Shown: positions 8,764 through 19,451, counted from the first letter of the stretch. The stretch is 64,000 bases of DNA from Selenomonas sp. GACV-9 (GCA_900116485.1 FPAX01000003.1:1-64000); one strand, 5' to 3'. Translations and numbers: made by a program. Notes: generated by a model from the sequence alone, not told the origin.

Positions 8764-9321
8764 TCAATCATTGTCCACGGATTTTCCCTCTGGCAAGGCG
8801 TAGATCCGCAGCTGCAGGGCACATAACAGGATTCCATCCTGCTGTTTGACCTTTATCCGCTCCACCTGGACATAGCGCTCGCTTTCGCGCAAGCCGCGCA
8901 AAAAGGCCAGCAAATCAAAATACCGGCAGCGAAACCTTACCTCCACCGGCAATACCTGCAGACTTTCCTGCTGCTGTACTGCCTGTGGCGTTACCTGCTG
9001 CAGCTCCATATGATTGCGCAATGCCTCGCGCTGCAGCATACTGAGGAACGCACCTTGCTCCAACGCAGACGGCAGCGCCTTATCCGCCAGCTCCTGCCGC
9101 TTAGTCAGCTCCTCTTCATAAGCCACCAGGTCAAGATGCGCATTCTGATAGTTCGTGACCTGCACGATCTGTGCCTGCACCTGCCCGGCCTCAGTCGCCG
9201 CTGCCTGTTGCATTTCCCGCAACGGCTGATGAATGAAAAAATAAACGCCTAGACCAAGCACCATACAGGCGCCAGCTGCCGCCGTCAGCCACTCTTTCCC
9301 TGCTAATTGCCGCCAAACCAT
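8764..9321 (-). CDS. PilO-like inner-membrane pilus assembly protein
   Basis: A 185-residue protein with a single transmembrane helix at about 13-31, a heptad-rich segment (about 33-85) and a C-terminal ferredoxin-like region. This is the layout of PilO/GspM, which stabilise the inner-membrane platform of type IV pili and type II secretion. It is the last gene of the eight-gene pilin operon, 16 nt after the PilM-PilN-like gene. The assignment rests on architecture and position, since PilO sequences diverge strongly. Confidence 0.7.
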   Translation of the reverse strand: MVWRQLAGKEWLTAAAGACMVLGLGVYFFIHQPLREMQQAAATEAGQVQAQIVQVTNYQNAHLDLVAYEEELTKRQELADKALPSALEQGAFLSMLQREALRNHMELQQVTPQAVQQQESLQVLPVEVRFRCRYFDLLAFLRGLRESERYVQVERIKVKQQDGILLCALQLRIYALPEGKSVDND

Positions 9322-9337
9322 ATCCTACGCCTCTCTC

Positions 9338-10573
9338 CTACAGATGCAGCCGCATGCGAAAACCAATTGCGCTGTTCCCTGCCGCCTGCTTTTCCTTGCC
9401 AGCCGCACTGCCCGAAGACTCCAGCACAGGCCCTGCGGAAAAGAAATCCTTATCCTTCTCAAAAGCCTGTACGAAATCGGCGATGGCATCGTAGCTCACA
9501 GCCTGCCCCTCAATCCGAATCTCATCCTGCTCCTGTAATTCCAAGCCATCCAGCCAGACGCCATCCACCGTCATCGTCCCCAGATGAACCAGCAGGCTGT
9601 ACCAAGGAAACCGCGTCTGCGACAAACTTTGCAGACATTGCTCCTTCTGCTCCAGCCCTGCCCGGATCTTTTCCTCCCCCTGCATCTTCTGCTGCACGGG
9701 CAATAATGATTGCAGCTCCTGCCGGCTCTGCACTGCATGCTGCTGTGCCTGGTAAAGCTGCCAGCCATCCCAAGCAAGCAGCATGCTGGCTACACTAAAT
9801 ACAACAGCCAGCATGATCATTGCCAAGTGCTGATAATCCCAGCGGTCAACACGGCTATCCGGTTCTAACAGCCATAGTGCCCGCTTGGCCGCCTGCTCAA
9901 TCCCTTGGCCAAATATCAAGGCAGCACGCAAGGCACCGCCCAACGCATCTACCGGCAGACCAGCAGCGGACTGCCCATAGCCTAGTCTCGTATCGCCAAT
10001 AATCAGCCCGCCCCCATCCGACGGGTCAAATTCCACTTGACTTGTCAACGGATCACCTGTCACAAGCTCCGCCAGCGGAATCTCTGCCTGGGAAAAAGCC
10101 GCCTCTGCCTGCGCGATATACTCGTGACTCACAGCTGCCATCCATACCTCCTGCTGCTCGTTTAAATCCATACAGGCAACTTGAAAATCTTCAATCGCCA
10201 AGCCTTCATTGCCAAGCTGTGATTCAAATTCCCAATAAGCCGCCTCGAACTGTTCCTTAGGCTTCATGTCCGGCGGTATTTTGATTAGACGAACAAGGAC
10301 TTGCTCCTCATCTGCCCAAAGCACCCGCGGAATATCCTCCCAGCCTTCCCGCGCCAAGCGAGCGCTGATGCGCTCTGCCTGCTCGCTAAGTTCCAACGGC
10401 TCAGCTGGTAATAGCACCGCATCCGTTACCAGCCACGGCTCGCCCCGTTCAACCCGCAGCAGACAGATGCTACCATCTTTTCTTATCTCCAGCCCGAGGA
10501 TTGCCGGCCAATCCTTCTGGCACTTTTGCCAGAGACTTTGTCCCCAGTCATGGAGCCCAGCCCAGCCATACAT
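9338..10573 (-). CDS. PilM-PilN fusion-like pilus assembly protein
   Basis: A 411-residue protein. Residues 1-220 resemble a shortened actin-like PilM domain: an ILGLEIRKDGSI opening, with GGGLIIGDTRLGYG near residue 190. A transmembrane helix lies at about 250-270, followed by a coiled coil and a PilN-type periplasmic domain (VDGVWLDGLELQEQ, then VSYDAIADFVQAF). Fusing cytoplasmic PilM to membrane PilN resembles GspL of type II secretion. GGGGG lies 6 nt before the ATG at 10573, inside the end of the upstream gene. Residues around 178-190 (DPLTSQVEFDPSD) lie over dispersed-palindrome copies. Confidence 0.7.
   Translation of the reverse strand: MYGWAGLHDWGQSLWQKCQKDWPAILGLEIRKDGSICLLRVERGEPWLVTDAVLLPAEPLELSEQAERISARLAREGWEDIPRVLWADEEQVLVRLIKIPPDMKPKEQFEAAYWEFESQLGNEGLAIEDFQVACMDLNEQQEVWMAAVSHEYIAQAEAAFSQAEIPLAELVTGDPLTSQVEFDPSDGGGLIIGDTRLGYGQSAAGLPVDALGGALRAALIFGQGIEQAAKRALWLLEPDSRVDRWDYQHLAMIMLAVVFSVASMLLAWDGWQLYQAQQHAVQSRQELQSLLPVQQKMQGEEKIRAGLEQKEQCLQSLSQTRFPWYSLLVHLGTMTVDGVWLDGLELQEQDEIRIEGQAVSYDAIADFVQAFEKDKDFFSAGPVLESSGSAAGKEKQAAGNSAIGFRMRLHL
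10018..10063. repeat. Palindrome array in the PilM-PilN gene
   Basis: A perfect TTGACTTGTCAA at 10037-10048 is flanked by degenerate copies at 10018-10029 (CCGACGGGTCAA) and about 10051-10063. Read in-frame. Confidence 0.7.
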
Positions 10574-11030
10574 ACGCATCCCCCTCTTTCTTCAGCACAC
10601 CTTTGACCATGCGGTGACGTTCCCACTTGGCCCCGCGGTCTTTATAACGCGCAAACCCAATCAGATACAGCTTATCCTTCCGCGGCAAAGCGGTAACCTG
10701 TACCGCCATCGTCTCTGGATAGATAAAACGATTCCCAGCCAGCGGCTGACTGTCTTCATCCTGCCAGGAAGCTGCCATTCCCGGCTGTGCCATGAGCTGC
10801 TGCGCCGCCTGCTCCGTCACCCCTTCAGCTGCCAATCGCAGCTGCATCTCCTGCTGATAATCCGCATTAGCTTTTTGCATGGTATGCACGGTATGCATCA
10901 TAGCCAAGGCAAACATCACGACCACCATCAGCAGGCATAGCATCACAACCGTGACTGCCCCCTCTTCATCACGATCATCTTCACTCTCTACCCAGCGACA
11001 GATAAACAGCCGTTTCCAAGGTATATACAT
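10548..11030 (-). CDS. PilX-like minor pilin / membrane protein
   Basis: About 160 residues from the ATG at 11030 (weak GAGG upstream). A short charged N-terminus (WVESEDDRDEEGAVTV) leads into one hydrophobic helix (about 26-47) and then an Ala/Gln-rich region (AAEGVTEQAAQQLMAQPGM). This is the pattern of PilX/GspK-type minor pilins that lack a canonical prepilin cleavage motif. It overlaps the upstream pilin-like gene by 50 nt and the downstream PilM-PilN start by 26 nt. Function is inferred from the operon. Confidence 0.55.
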   Translation of the reverse strand: MYIPWKRLFICRWVESEDDRDEEGAVTVVMLCLLMVVVMFALAMMHTVHTMQKANADYQQEMQLRLAAEGVTEQAAQQLMAQPGMAASWQDEDSQPLAGNRFIYPETMAVQVTALPRKDKLYLIGFARYKDRGAKWERHRMVKGVLKKEGDAYVWLGWAP

Positions 11031-11508
11031 GCCCGGTCCTCTGACTCTGGCCGCTGAGCTTGATGATATACAGCCCTTTATGACCACTCACCTCCTGACA
11101 GGAAAAGTCACGAATAGTTACTTCTGCCATCGCCGAATCACCAGTCATCGGTGCCGACGCATCGCTTCCCTCAACCAGCTTGCAAGTATCTTCGACAAGA
11201 TTTATCCAATATACCTTGCGGATTTCCTGCGCTTCAACAGGCGTTAACACATAGCTGCGCTTGCAAAAATCATAACCGTAATCAAACGTACAATTAGGCT
11301 CAATAGCTTTTGATTCCAACGCATCCTCTACCACCCGTTCAAAAGCTATCTGTACCTCTTGATGCAGTTCAGCATCGGCCATGACGACAAAATAATATTT
11401 GATGCTCCACAAGACCATTGCCCCCGCCGCGGTCAACAGCAAAGCCAGCATTGGCAGCGACACCGCAGCTTCCAATACGACAAAGCCCTTCTGCCTGTCC
11501 TTCCTCAT
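10981..11508 (-). CDS. Type IV pilin-like protein
   Basis: A 175-residue product. MRKDRQKG is followed by FVVLEAAVSLPMLALLL: a class III-type leader with Gly before Phe and Glu at mature position 5, then a hydrophobic helix. The rest carries several Cys (for example FDYGYDFCKRSY) compatible with disulfides outside the cytoplasm. The start ATG at 11508 overlaps the upstream stop (ATGA), showing tight coupling. TadE-like and PilW-like proteins are alternatives. Confidence 0.62.
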   Translation of the reverse strand: MRKDRQKGFVVLEAAVSLPMLALLLTAAGAMVLWSIKYYFVVMADAELHQEVQIAFERVVEDALESKAIEPNCTFDYGYDFCKRSYVLTPVEAQEIRKVYWINLVEDTCKLVEGSDASAPMTGDSAMAEVTIRDFSCQEVSGHKGLYIIKLSGQSQRTGHVYTLETAVYLSLGRE

Positions 11509-11921
11509 CCGCCATAGCCTCTTTCCCTGTTGCCCTGCCGGCACAGTACGCGCGTAAACTGCATGGTCTCCTGCTTCGTATCGCCTGGCCACACCACGGT
11601 TACTAGGACATGCCAAGCATTATCCGCCAGTGGCGTCACATCAGCAGTGACTGCAAACCGCCCTCGTCCTGTCGCCATCATCAACGCCTTCTCATCGCCT
11701 AGCCACTCGACGTGTCCTGCTATCAGTCCCGTCTGCTCAGCCTGCCACTCCAGCCACGAAAACTCTTCCCGGGCTAAAAAGATGCCTGCCGTACGCATGC
11801 TGTCAAAATCCTCCACACGCACAGCCTGACGATAAAGGCGCATACCAGCCACCATTGCCAGCAGTATCACACCAACAATCAGGGTTTCCAGCAATATATA
11901 GCCTTGCTCTTCTTTCTTCAT
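11505..11921 (-). CDS. Prepilin N-methylation-domain protein (PilV-like)
   Basis: A 138-residue pseudopilin. The KKEEQG leader is followed by YILLETLIVGVILLAMVAG: Glu5 is present and the hydrophobic stretch is canonical, so processing by the prepilin peptidase encoded nearby is expected. The rest is a short globular region rich in Trp. ATGA overlaps join it to both neighbours. Likely a minor pilin priming or capping the pilus. Confidence 0.72.
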   Translation of the reverse strand: MKKEEQGYILLETLIVGVILLAMVAGMRLYRQAVRVEDFDSMRTAGIFLAREEFSWLEWQAEQTGLIAGHVEWLGDEKALMMATGRGRFAVTADVTPLADNAWHVLVTVVWPGDTKQETMQFTRVLCRQGNRERGYGG

Positions 11922-12430
11922 CGCATCATCCTCTTCATCCGCATCCTTCCCGCCCGGCTGATCATGATTTTCCGCCCTTCATCTTCCCAGCCATCGCAGT
12001 ACATGACCAAGGTCATCATATCCGTACCGATATCCTCCAGACTGCCATTCTGCCGGAAAGCGATTATCCCACTGCCGCTGCTCTCCGACTTATCCTTGCG
12101 CTTGACATGTATAAGCGGCAGATAATGATGCACATTTTCCACGATTCCCGCCTGGCTCTTCACACGAAAAGCATAGTATGTTCCCTCCACATGTATCTGC
12201 GCCTTCTGTTCATTCGGCTCTTCCTGCCCATACATCCAGCCCTGCTCTGCTACCATGCGGCTCAATGATTGCGTGCGCCGCAAATCAGCCAACAAGCATT
12301 CCGACTCGTATTCCAGTGCCGTCTCACGATAGAATTTAAGGATTCCCGGCGCGATAGCAGCAGCCAGACATGCAGCCGCAGCTACTGCCACGACAGTCTC
12401 CAATAAAGCAAAGCCTTGTTCATCCTTCAT
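11918..12430 (-). CDS. Pseudopilin, GspH/FimT-like
   Basis: A 170-residue product. The MKDEQG leader is followed by FALLETVVAVAAAACLAAA with Glu5 present. The next segment (LLADLRRTQSLSRMVAEQG) resembles the conserved helix-end of GspH/FimT minor pseudopilins. GAGGTGAGG precedes the ATG. It overlaps the next gene by ATGA. Confidence 0.72.
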   Translation of the reverse strand: MKDEQGFALLETVVAVAAAACLAAAIAPGILKFYRETALEYESECLLADLRRTQSLSRMVAEQGWMYGQEEPNEQKAQIHVEGTYYAFRVKSQAGIVENVHHYLPLIHVKRKDKSESSGSGIIAFRQNGSLEDIGTDMMTLVMYCDGWEDEGRKIMISRAGRMRMKRMMR

Positions 12431-12439
12431 AGCCTCACC

Positions 12440-12916
12440 TCAACATAATGACCAATACCATCGCCAGCAAGCCACACCAAACCAATAAGCTCCGAAAAAG
12501 CCCATAGCCAAGAATGGACCAAACGGCAGCTTATCAGAAGGACGATACGCAGCCCGCAGCACAAGGATACCAGCCACGATACCGCCTAGAAAAAATGCCA
12601 CCCCCAAGGCTACTGCCATTGCCTGCCAGCCTAGCCACAACCCCATGGCTGCTGTCAGCTTGACATCGCCCCAGCCAATGCCGCTCCGACTGAGGCAACG
12701 AAGGAACCATAAGGCTCCGCCACCACAGACACTTCCCTGTACCGCCGCGGCAAAATCCACCAATCCGCACCCTAAGGGATATACCGCTGACACGGCAAGC
12801 AACAATACCCACCGATTGGGCAGCACCCCCAACTGCCTATCGATGCAGGCCAAACGCCAGAGCCAATAGCCCAGCCAGATACCGCCGATAACCTTCTCCA
12901 TATCATTTGCCATCAT
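12440..12916 (-). CDS. Prepilin peptidase (A24), lacking the methylase domain
   Basis: A 158-residue polytopic membrane aspartic protease that cleaves prepilin leaders. The two catalytic aspartates are Asp26 (CIDRQLGVLPNRW) and Asp84 in the GWGDVKL motif (GxGD). The N-terminal domain with the zinc Cys motif that N-methylates Phe1 in classical PilD/GspO is absent, so this enzyme is cleavage-only unless a methylase is supplied elsewhere. Its start overlaps the upstream pseudopilin stop (ATGA). It is the only enzyme in the operon. Confidence 0.85.
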   Translation of the reverse strand: MMANDMEKVIGGIWLGYWLWRLACIDRQLGVLPNRWVLLLAVSAVYPLGCGLVDFAAAVQGSVCGGGALWFLRCLSRSGIGWGDVKLTAAMGLWLGWQAMAVALGVAFFLGGIVAGILVLRAAYRPSDKLPFGPFLAMGFFGAYWFGVACWRWYWSLC

Positions 12917-13332
12917 TTGCCGAAATCACCCGAAAAATGATCATCACAGGCAGCCCGCCTCGTTTTCACAGGCCCCAGGGCACTGTGTTCCGTCTCCACC
13001 AGCCTGTAAGCAGTATCTTTGATCGTATGCTTTACAGCCTTTCCATCACTGTCTTTCAAAAAGCATTCCCCCACCGGCGGTTTGAGCTTCTCCACATCAT
13101 TGACATAATCCTTCAGCTGCGACAATTCAGTTGGCACGTTGCCCTCCTGGGCCTCATAGACAGCCACTGCCGCATCGAGGGTACTGAGGTCAGCCTGTAT
13201 CTTGCTCGTATTGGCCATGACAATCATCGAGTTGAACTTCGGCACAGCAATCGTTGCCACCACGCCGATGATCATGACCGCTATGAGCACGCCCAACAAT
13301 GAGAATCCCGCTTCATCTGTCTTTTCCATCAT
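12913..13332 (-). CDS. Major-like pseudopilin without Glu5
   Basis: A 139-residue product, first gene of the operon. It has MMEKTDEAG then FSLLGVLIAVMIIGVVATIAVPKF, a typical type IV pilin/PulG/ComGC helix, but mature position 5 is Gly (codon GGC) instead of the near-invariant Glu. The C-terminal region holds two Cys (GECFLKD, RRAACDDH). AAAGGAG precedes the start. It could be a fibre subunit, or a tip-like subunit as GspK is, which also lacks Glu5. Confidence 0.78.
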   Translation of the reverse strand: MMEKTDEAGFSLLGVLIAVMIIGVVATIAVPKFNSMIVMANTSKIQADLSTLDAAVAVYEAQEGNVPTELSQLKDYVNDVEKLKPPVGECFLKDSDGKAVKHTIKDTAYRLVETEHSALGPVKTRRAACDDHFSGDFGK

Positions 13333-13459
13333 GTTCTCCTTTCTACTCCAATCTCTTACTCACGACATAGATGTTTACCGGTGGTAGACTTCGCCACACT
13401 GCAGGAATTTCCTGTGCATCTAAAAAAATATATGTTACAACATTACACATAAATCAAAA

Positions 13460-13489
13460 ACTCCGTTGAATCTTACGATCCAACGGAGT
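13460..13489 (-). terminator. Terminator after the chemoreceptor gene
   Basis: ACTCCGTTG pairs with CAACGGAGT, followed on the minus strand by TTTTTG. The 120 nt between this and the pilin start should hold the pilin-operon promoter; I found no convincing boxes there. Confidence 0.85.
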
Positions 13490-13511
13490 CTTCCCATTCC
13501 CTATTATGCAG

Positions 13512-15233
13512 TTAGAATCTGAATTTCTGCAGCGAATTCTGCAGGCCCTGGGCCAGGTTAGCAAGCGACGTGCTCGCATCGGCGATTTCTGTAGCCGATG
13601 CCGACTGCTCCTCGGAGGCAGCCGATACGCTCTCCATCTCAGAAGCGACCATGCCGCCCTTCTTGAGGATGCCATCGGATTTCTCCTTGACGATCTCGGT
13701 CTCCGATGCTACAGCGCGGATTTCCATCGACATGTTCTTAGCCTGCTCAGCCATGGCCATTGCCGCATCGCGGATACTTGCGAAGTTCTCACGCAGCTCT
13801 TCGACCGACTGAGTGCCTTCTTTGACCGCGTCACTGCCTGCCTGCATCGAGCGGACGGCCTCAGCCGTATCGCCCTGGATGCCATTGATAAGGCTCGTGA
13901 TGCGCTGTGCAGCCTCCTGGGATTCCTCGGCGAGCTTTCTTACCTCGTCAGCAACGACTGCGAATCCGCGGCCATGCTCACCAGCACGGGCAGCCTCGAT
14001 AGCTGCATTGAGTGCCAGGAGGTTCGTCTGCTCAGCGATAGCCGAAATCGTCTCAACGATCTGGCCGATTTCCTGGGAACTCTGACCGAGTTTATCGACC
14101 GTAGCCGCCGACGTATTGACGATGCGGGCAACGCTTTCAATCTGCTCGACTGCCGTCTTGACCGACTCGTTACCGCTCGTAGCTGCATCATTGGTGACTG
14201 CCGCATGATCCGAGACTTCCTTAGCCGTCTGATTCAGACGATCGATAGCTGCTGCCGTCTTGTCGATGGCTGCAATCGTATCACCCACATCCTGCTGCTG
14301 CTCAGCCACAGCACCAGCTGCATTCGTTACCGACTGGGCCACCTGCTCCGAAGCCTGTGCCGACTGATGGGAGCTTGCCGTGAGTTCCTCAGACGATGCT
14401 GCCAGCTGCTCTGCCGTCGAGCTCGTCTCACGCATGAGCTTGTTGAGGCTCATGCGAACCGATGCAACCTTATCGGCCATCTGGCCGAATTCATCGCCGC
14501 GCATGATTGTACGCGCATGATCGCTGAAATCGCCACCTTCAAGACGATCGAGTGACAGCATCATTTTTTCCAGCGGATTCGTGATTTCCTTCGTGATCCA
14601 GAGCGCGCAGGCAATCAGGATAATCAGCGTGACCAGCAGCTGGATGACCGTATTGCGGACAGCCGCAGCCGAGTCAATATCATTCTGCGTATTGAGCTCC
14701 TCCGCATGTTTGCTGTTGAGCTCTGACAGTTCACCTAGTTCCTTTCCCAAGGCTGCTGCCAGCGGCGAACCAGTTTTCTCGTAATGAGCCAGCGCTTCTT
14801 CGTTCTTGCCTTCCATGCTTAAAGCCACCGCTTCGCCAAGGTTCGTCTTCAAAGCGGCCCAATCCTTCTTGACCTTGTCCATGATCGGGTCTTCGCCAGC
14901 AATTTTATGCGGGATTGCATCATAGGCCGCAATACTGTCTTCTACCGTTTTGACGCCGCTCTCATACTTGCCTTTGAGGTCCTGCAGCCGCTGTGGATTG
15001 TTTTTGACCGTCGTTGCAATAACCGCCATGCCCTGGGCATAACGGATACCATAGCCGGCCTTGCCGACCGCATCGACACCCTTGACCGTGCCTTCATACA
15101 TCACTTCCATATCCCGCTGTGCCTTCGTGACAGCTGAGTAGCCATTCCAGCCGATAAAGCTCATGCCGATGACGGCAACTACCGCTAAGATCAGCAGCTT
15201 GTAAGCCACCCGTAAATTATTCATCCATCCCAT
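13512..15233 (-). CDS. Methyl-accepting chemotaxis protein
   Basis: A 573-residue transducer for chemotaxis. It has TM1 at about 11-29, an extracytoplasmic four-helix-bundle-type sensor (about 30-190), TM2 at about 193-212, a HAMP linker and a cytoplasmic signalling coiled coil. The conserved hairpin tip is visible ([20 protein letters not shown], then [15 protein letters not shown]). GGAGTG lies 8 nt before the ATG. The ligand cannot be told. No che genes are adjacent; a terminator follows. Confidence 0.94.
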   Translation of the reverse strand: MGWMNNLRVAYKLLILAVVAVIGMSFIGWNGYSAVTKAQRDMEVMYEGTVKGVDAVGKAGYGIRYAQGMAVIATTVKNNPQRLQDLKGKYESGVKTVEDSIAAYDAIPHKIAGEDPIMDKVKKDWAALKTNLGEAVALSMEGKNEEALAHYEKTGSPLAAALGKELGELSELNSKHAEELNTQNDIDSAAAVRNTVIQLLVTLIILIACALWITKEITNPLEKMMLSLDRLEGGDFSDHARTIMRGDEFGQMADKVASVRMSLNKLMRETSSTAEQLAASSEELTASSHQSAQASEQVAQSVTNAAGAVAEQQQDVGDTIAAIDKTAAAIDRLNQTAKEVSDHAAVTNDAATSGNESVKTAVEQIESVARIVNTSAATVDKLGQSSQEIGQIVETISAIAEQTNLLALNAAIEAARAGEHGRGFAVVADEVRKLAEESQEAAQRITSLINGIQGDTAEAVRSMQAGSDAVKEGTQSVEELRENFASIRDAAMAMAEQAKNMSMEIRAVASETEIVKEKSDGILKKGGMVASEMESVSAASEEQSASATEIADASTSLANLAQGLQNSLQKFRF

Positions 15234-15343
15234 TATAAAACACTCCTTTACCTTTTATGCAGGGTATCCCTTTATCCCTTAAATTTATTTTTACTTGTTA
15301 TTTCGCTAAAAAAACATATTTTCCTCCCAAATCGAATAAAAAA

Positions 15344-15374
15344 AATAGAACCATGTTGTTTCCATGGTTCTATT
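15344..15374 (-). terminator. Terminator after zapA
   Basis: AATAGAACCATG pairs with CATGGTTCTATT around 7 nt, followed on the minus strand by a seven-T run. It ends the pheS-pheT-zapA transcript. Confidence 0.9.
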
Positions 15375-15390
15375 TCCTCATCGTACGTGT

Positions 15391-15651
15391 TTATTTTTCC
15401 TCGAGCAAGTCCACCAGCTCATCGTAGTCCTTCTTGAGCTGATAGTACTCCTCGGCAATCTGCAGCGCCGTCAGCACCGCAATCTTGCGATCGTCAAAAC
15501 TGCGGACAGCTCGCGACATGAACTTCATCTTCTTGTCGAGCTCAGCCGCAAGCTTGAGCATATGCTGCGGATTATCCGTCTTGAGCGGGTAACTGTTGCC
15601 ATAGATCTCTACGACAACGCGCTCCGACGGTTTCTTTTTTTCATCTGCCAT
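15391..15651 (-). CDS. zapA: Cell division protein ZapA
   Basis: An 86-residue coiled-coil protein that binds and bundles FtsZ. The N-terminal VVVEIYGNSYPLKTDNPQHM matches the ZapA fold, and MSRAVRSFDDRKIAVLTALQIAEEY followed by a Glu/Leu-rich helix forms the dimer/tetramer coiled coil. It lies 11 nt downstream of pheT; zapA following pheT is frequent in Firmicutes. Presumably controlled by the same T-box transcript. Confidence 0.9.
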   Translation of the reverse strand: MADEKKKPSERVVVEIYGNSYPLKTDNPQHMLKLAAELDKKMKFMSRAVRSFDDRKIAVLTALQIAEEYYQLKKDYDELVDLLEEK

Positions 15652-15662
15652 AGCGGATCTCC

Positions 15663-18098
15663 TTACGCGCGCAGTTCCGCCTGGAACTTGTCCTCAACGG
15701 CCTTGAGGATGCTGTTGAAGCCTGCATCGGCCTCCTCATCGGTCAGCGTCTTGTCCTTGGACTGGAACTTGAGGTTGAAGGCCAGGCTCTTCTTGCCTGC
15801 GGCCACATGCTCACCCGTGTAGACGTCGAACAACGTCACACCACAGAAGAACTTGCCGCCGTTCTTCTCGATGACTGCCTTGATATCGCCTTCGGCCACC
15901 GACTCGTCAACGACAATAGCCAGGTCGCGGGCAATAGCCGGATACTTCGGCAGGGACTCGTAGTGGAAGTTCTTGGCCGTGTATTTCATCAGCGTCTCCA
16001 CATCCATCTCGAAGAGGTAAACCTTCTGCTTGATACCAAAGTTAGCGGCGACTGCCGGATGCAGCTCGCCCACCGTGGCGATCACCTCACGGCCCTTCTT
16101 GAAGAGGGCCGTCTTGCCCGGATGCAGGGCAAAGTGTTCGCCAGCCTCCACCGAGTAACCGGAAATGGACAGAGCCCGGAAGAGCTCCTCGACGATGCCC
16201 TTCATATCGTAGAAGTCCACCATCTCATTGCTCTGGTTCCAGCCGAAGGGATAACGGCGGCCCGTGATAAGCCCCGTGAGTTTTACCACTTCATCGGGAA
16301 GCTCCGTCACCGGCAATGCCTTCGGATAGAATACCGGCGCCACATCGAAGAGGCGGATATCGGTATTCTTGCGGGCAAAGTTGCGCACAGCATTTTCCAT
16401 GATGCTTGTGAGCAGGCTCGTGCGAACCAACGGCGCATCATCCGTCAGCGGATTCATGATAGGGATAGCCTGACGCAGTTTGCTATCGGCCGGCACCTGC
16501 ATCTTGTCGAACATCTCGGTGCTCGTGAAGCTGAAGGACAACTCCTCGGTCATTCCGAGGCCAGCCAGTACGTGCTTGATTTTATCGATAAAGTTCTGAC
16601 GATTGCTCTGACGGCCCTGCATGACGCGGCCAAAAGGCGTCGTGGACTGGATGTTGTCAAAGCCATAAATGCGGGAAACTTCCTCGGAAAGGTCTTCCAT
16701 GTAAGTGCAGTCGTTACGCCAGGAAGGAACCGTAGCCGTGTAGGTCTCGTTCCCCTTGTCCTCAATCGCAAAGCCAAGGCTTTCAAGAATCTCGACCATC
16801 TTAGCCCCAGCCAGCTTCGTGCCCAGGCGCTTGTTGATCTGCTCCGCCGTGAAGTCAATCTTGACCGGCTCTTTCGGCTGCGGATAAACATCGACGATGC
16901 CCTTCGTAACCGTGCAGGCGCCCATTTCCTGCAGGAGCTGGGCAGCACGGTCGAGAGCACGCGGCGTATTCGTCACATCGACACCGCGCTCAAAGCGGCC
17001 CGATGCCTCGGAGTGCAGGCCGCAGCTGCGGGAGGTGCGGCGGATGTTCGGGCCATAGAAAGATGCTGCCTCGAGAACGACCGTCGTGGTCTTCTCGGTG
17101 ACTTCCGTCTCCAGGCCGCCCATGACACCAGCCAGGCCAGCCGGCTTCTCATCGTCAGCGATGACGAGCTCCGTGCCCTTGGCTACCCGCGATGAATCGT
17201 CGAGGGTATGGAGGTTCTCGCCAGCCTTGGCGACACGAGCCGTCAGGTGATGGCCCTTGATTTCATCATAGTCATACGCATGCATCGGCTGGCCCAGCTC
17301 GATCATGACAAAGTTCGTGACATCGACGACATTGTTGATGGCGCGGATGCCAGCCCCCTCCAGGCGCTGCTGCATCCACTCCGGCGACGGGCCGATCTTA
17401 ACGTTTTTCAGCACGCGGGCCGAGAAACGGTCACAGAGGTCATGGGCCTCGATGTCAATCTTGACCATGTCAGCAGCACTTGCCGCATCGTCCTCATTGA
17501 CCTTGATTTCCGGATAGTGGGGCTCATTGCCCGTGAGCACAGCAGCCTCACGCACGAGGCCCATGACGCTGAAGCAGTCGCCACGGTTGGCCGTGAGCTC
17601 GAACTCCAGCACCACATCGTCAAGGCCCAGCACATCTTTGGCCGGCACACCCACCGGCGTATCCGCCGGCAGGATGTAGATGCCGTTCTTCTGCTCCTCC
17701 GGCAGTTTATCAAGATCCATGTGGAGCTCATCGGCCGAGCAAAGCATGCCGTTGGACGGCAGGCCGCGCAGCTTGCCTTTCTTGATATGAAGGCCATTGG
17801 GCAGATGCGCGCCAATCATAGCCACCGGCACGATCTGGCCCTCTTTGACATTCTGAGCCCCCGTAATAATCTGGATGAGATCTTTTTCGCCCACATTCAT
17901 CTGGCAAATCTGCAGATGGTCCGAATCTGGATGTGCCTCGAGCTTTTCGATCCGGCCCGTCACGACCTTGTCGAGTCCTTCGTCCGCACGGATGACGTTT
18001 TCGACCGGCACGCCGGACATCGTATATTTATCGGCAAGTTCTTCTGCCGTCTCGTTGAATTTAATGTAATCGTTCAGCCATTTAATGGAAACCTGCAT
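15663..18098 (-). CDS. pheT: Phenylalanyl-tRNA synthetase, beta subunit
   Basis: An 811-residue beta chain of the (alpha-beta)2 enzyme; it carries editing and tRNA-binding functions. It starts MQVSIKWLNDYI, followed by the EMAP-like tRNA-binding domain (HPDSDHLQICQMNVG near 57-70), B3/B4 editing and B5 domains, the catalytic-like core, and a C-terminal ferredoxin-fold anticodon-binding domain (YPAIARDLAIVVDE). TGAGGAGG lies 7 nt before the ATG. 18 nt downstream of pheS. Confidence 0.97.
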   Translation of the reverse strand: MQVSIKWLNDYIKFNETAEELADKYTMSGVPVENVIRADEGLDKVVTGRIEKLEAHPDSDHLQICQMNVGEKDLIQIITGAQNVKEGQIVPVAMIGAHLPNGLHIKKGKLRGLPSNGMLCSADELHMDLDKLPEEQKNGIYILPADTPVGVPAKDVLGLDDVVLEFELTANRGDCFSVMGLVREAAVLTGNEPHYPEIKVNEDDAASAADMVKIDIEAHDLCDRFSARVLKNVKIGPSPEWMQQRLEGAGIRAINNVVDVTNFVMIELGQPMHAYDYDEIKGHHLTARVAKAGENLHTLDDSSRVAKGTELVIADDEKPAGLAGVMGGLETEVTEKTTTVVLEAASFYGPNIRRTSRSCGLHSEASGRFERGVDVTNTPRALDRAAQLLQEMGACTVTKGIVDVYPQPKEPVKIDFTAEQINKRLGTKLAGAKMVEILESLGFAIEDKGNETYTATVPSWRNDCTYMEDLSEEVSRIYGFDNIQSTTPFGRVMQGRQSNRQNFIDKIKHVLAGLGMTEELSFSFTSTEMFDKMQVPADSKLRQAIPIMNPLTDDAPLVRTSLLTSIMENAVRNFARKNTDIRLFDVAPVFYPKALPVTELPDEVVKLTGLITGRRYPFGWNQSNEMVDFYDMKGIVEELFRALSISGYSVEAGEHFALHPGKTALFKKGREVIATVGELHPAVAANFGIKQKVYLFEMDVETLMKYTAKNFHYESLPKYPAIARDLAIVVDESVAEGDIKAVIEKNGGKFFCGVTLFDVYTGEHVAAGKKSLAFNLKFQSKDKTLTDEEADAGFNSILKAVEDKFQAELRA

Positions 18099-18116
18099 CG
18101 TATAACCTCCTCAATC

Positions 18117-19390
<1,274 letters not shown>

Positions 19391-19394
19391 TTAA

Positions 19395-19423
19395 AGTGTA
19401 ACATAGATACAGGTATTTTGCAA
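19395..19423 (-). promoter_or_regulatory. pheS promoter
   Basis: TTGCAA (19418-19423) and TACACT (19395-19400) are separated by exactly 17 nt, immediately upstream of stem I of the T-box. Confidence 0.65.
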
Positions 19424-19451
19424 ATCGCTCACCCACGAAATTTTATCAGCA

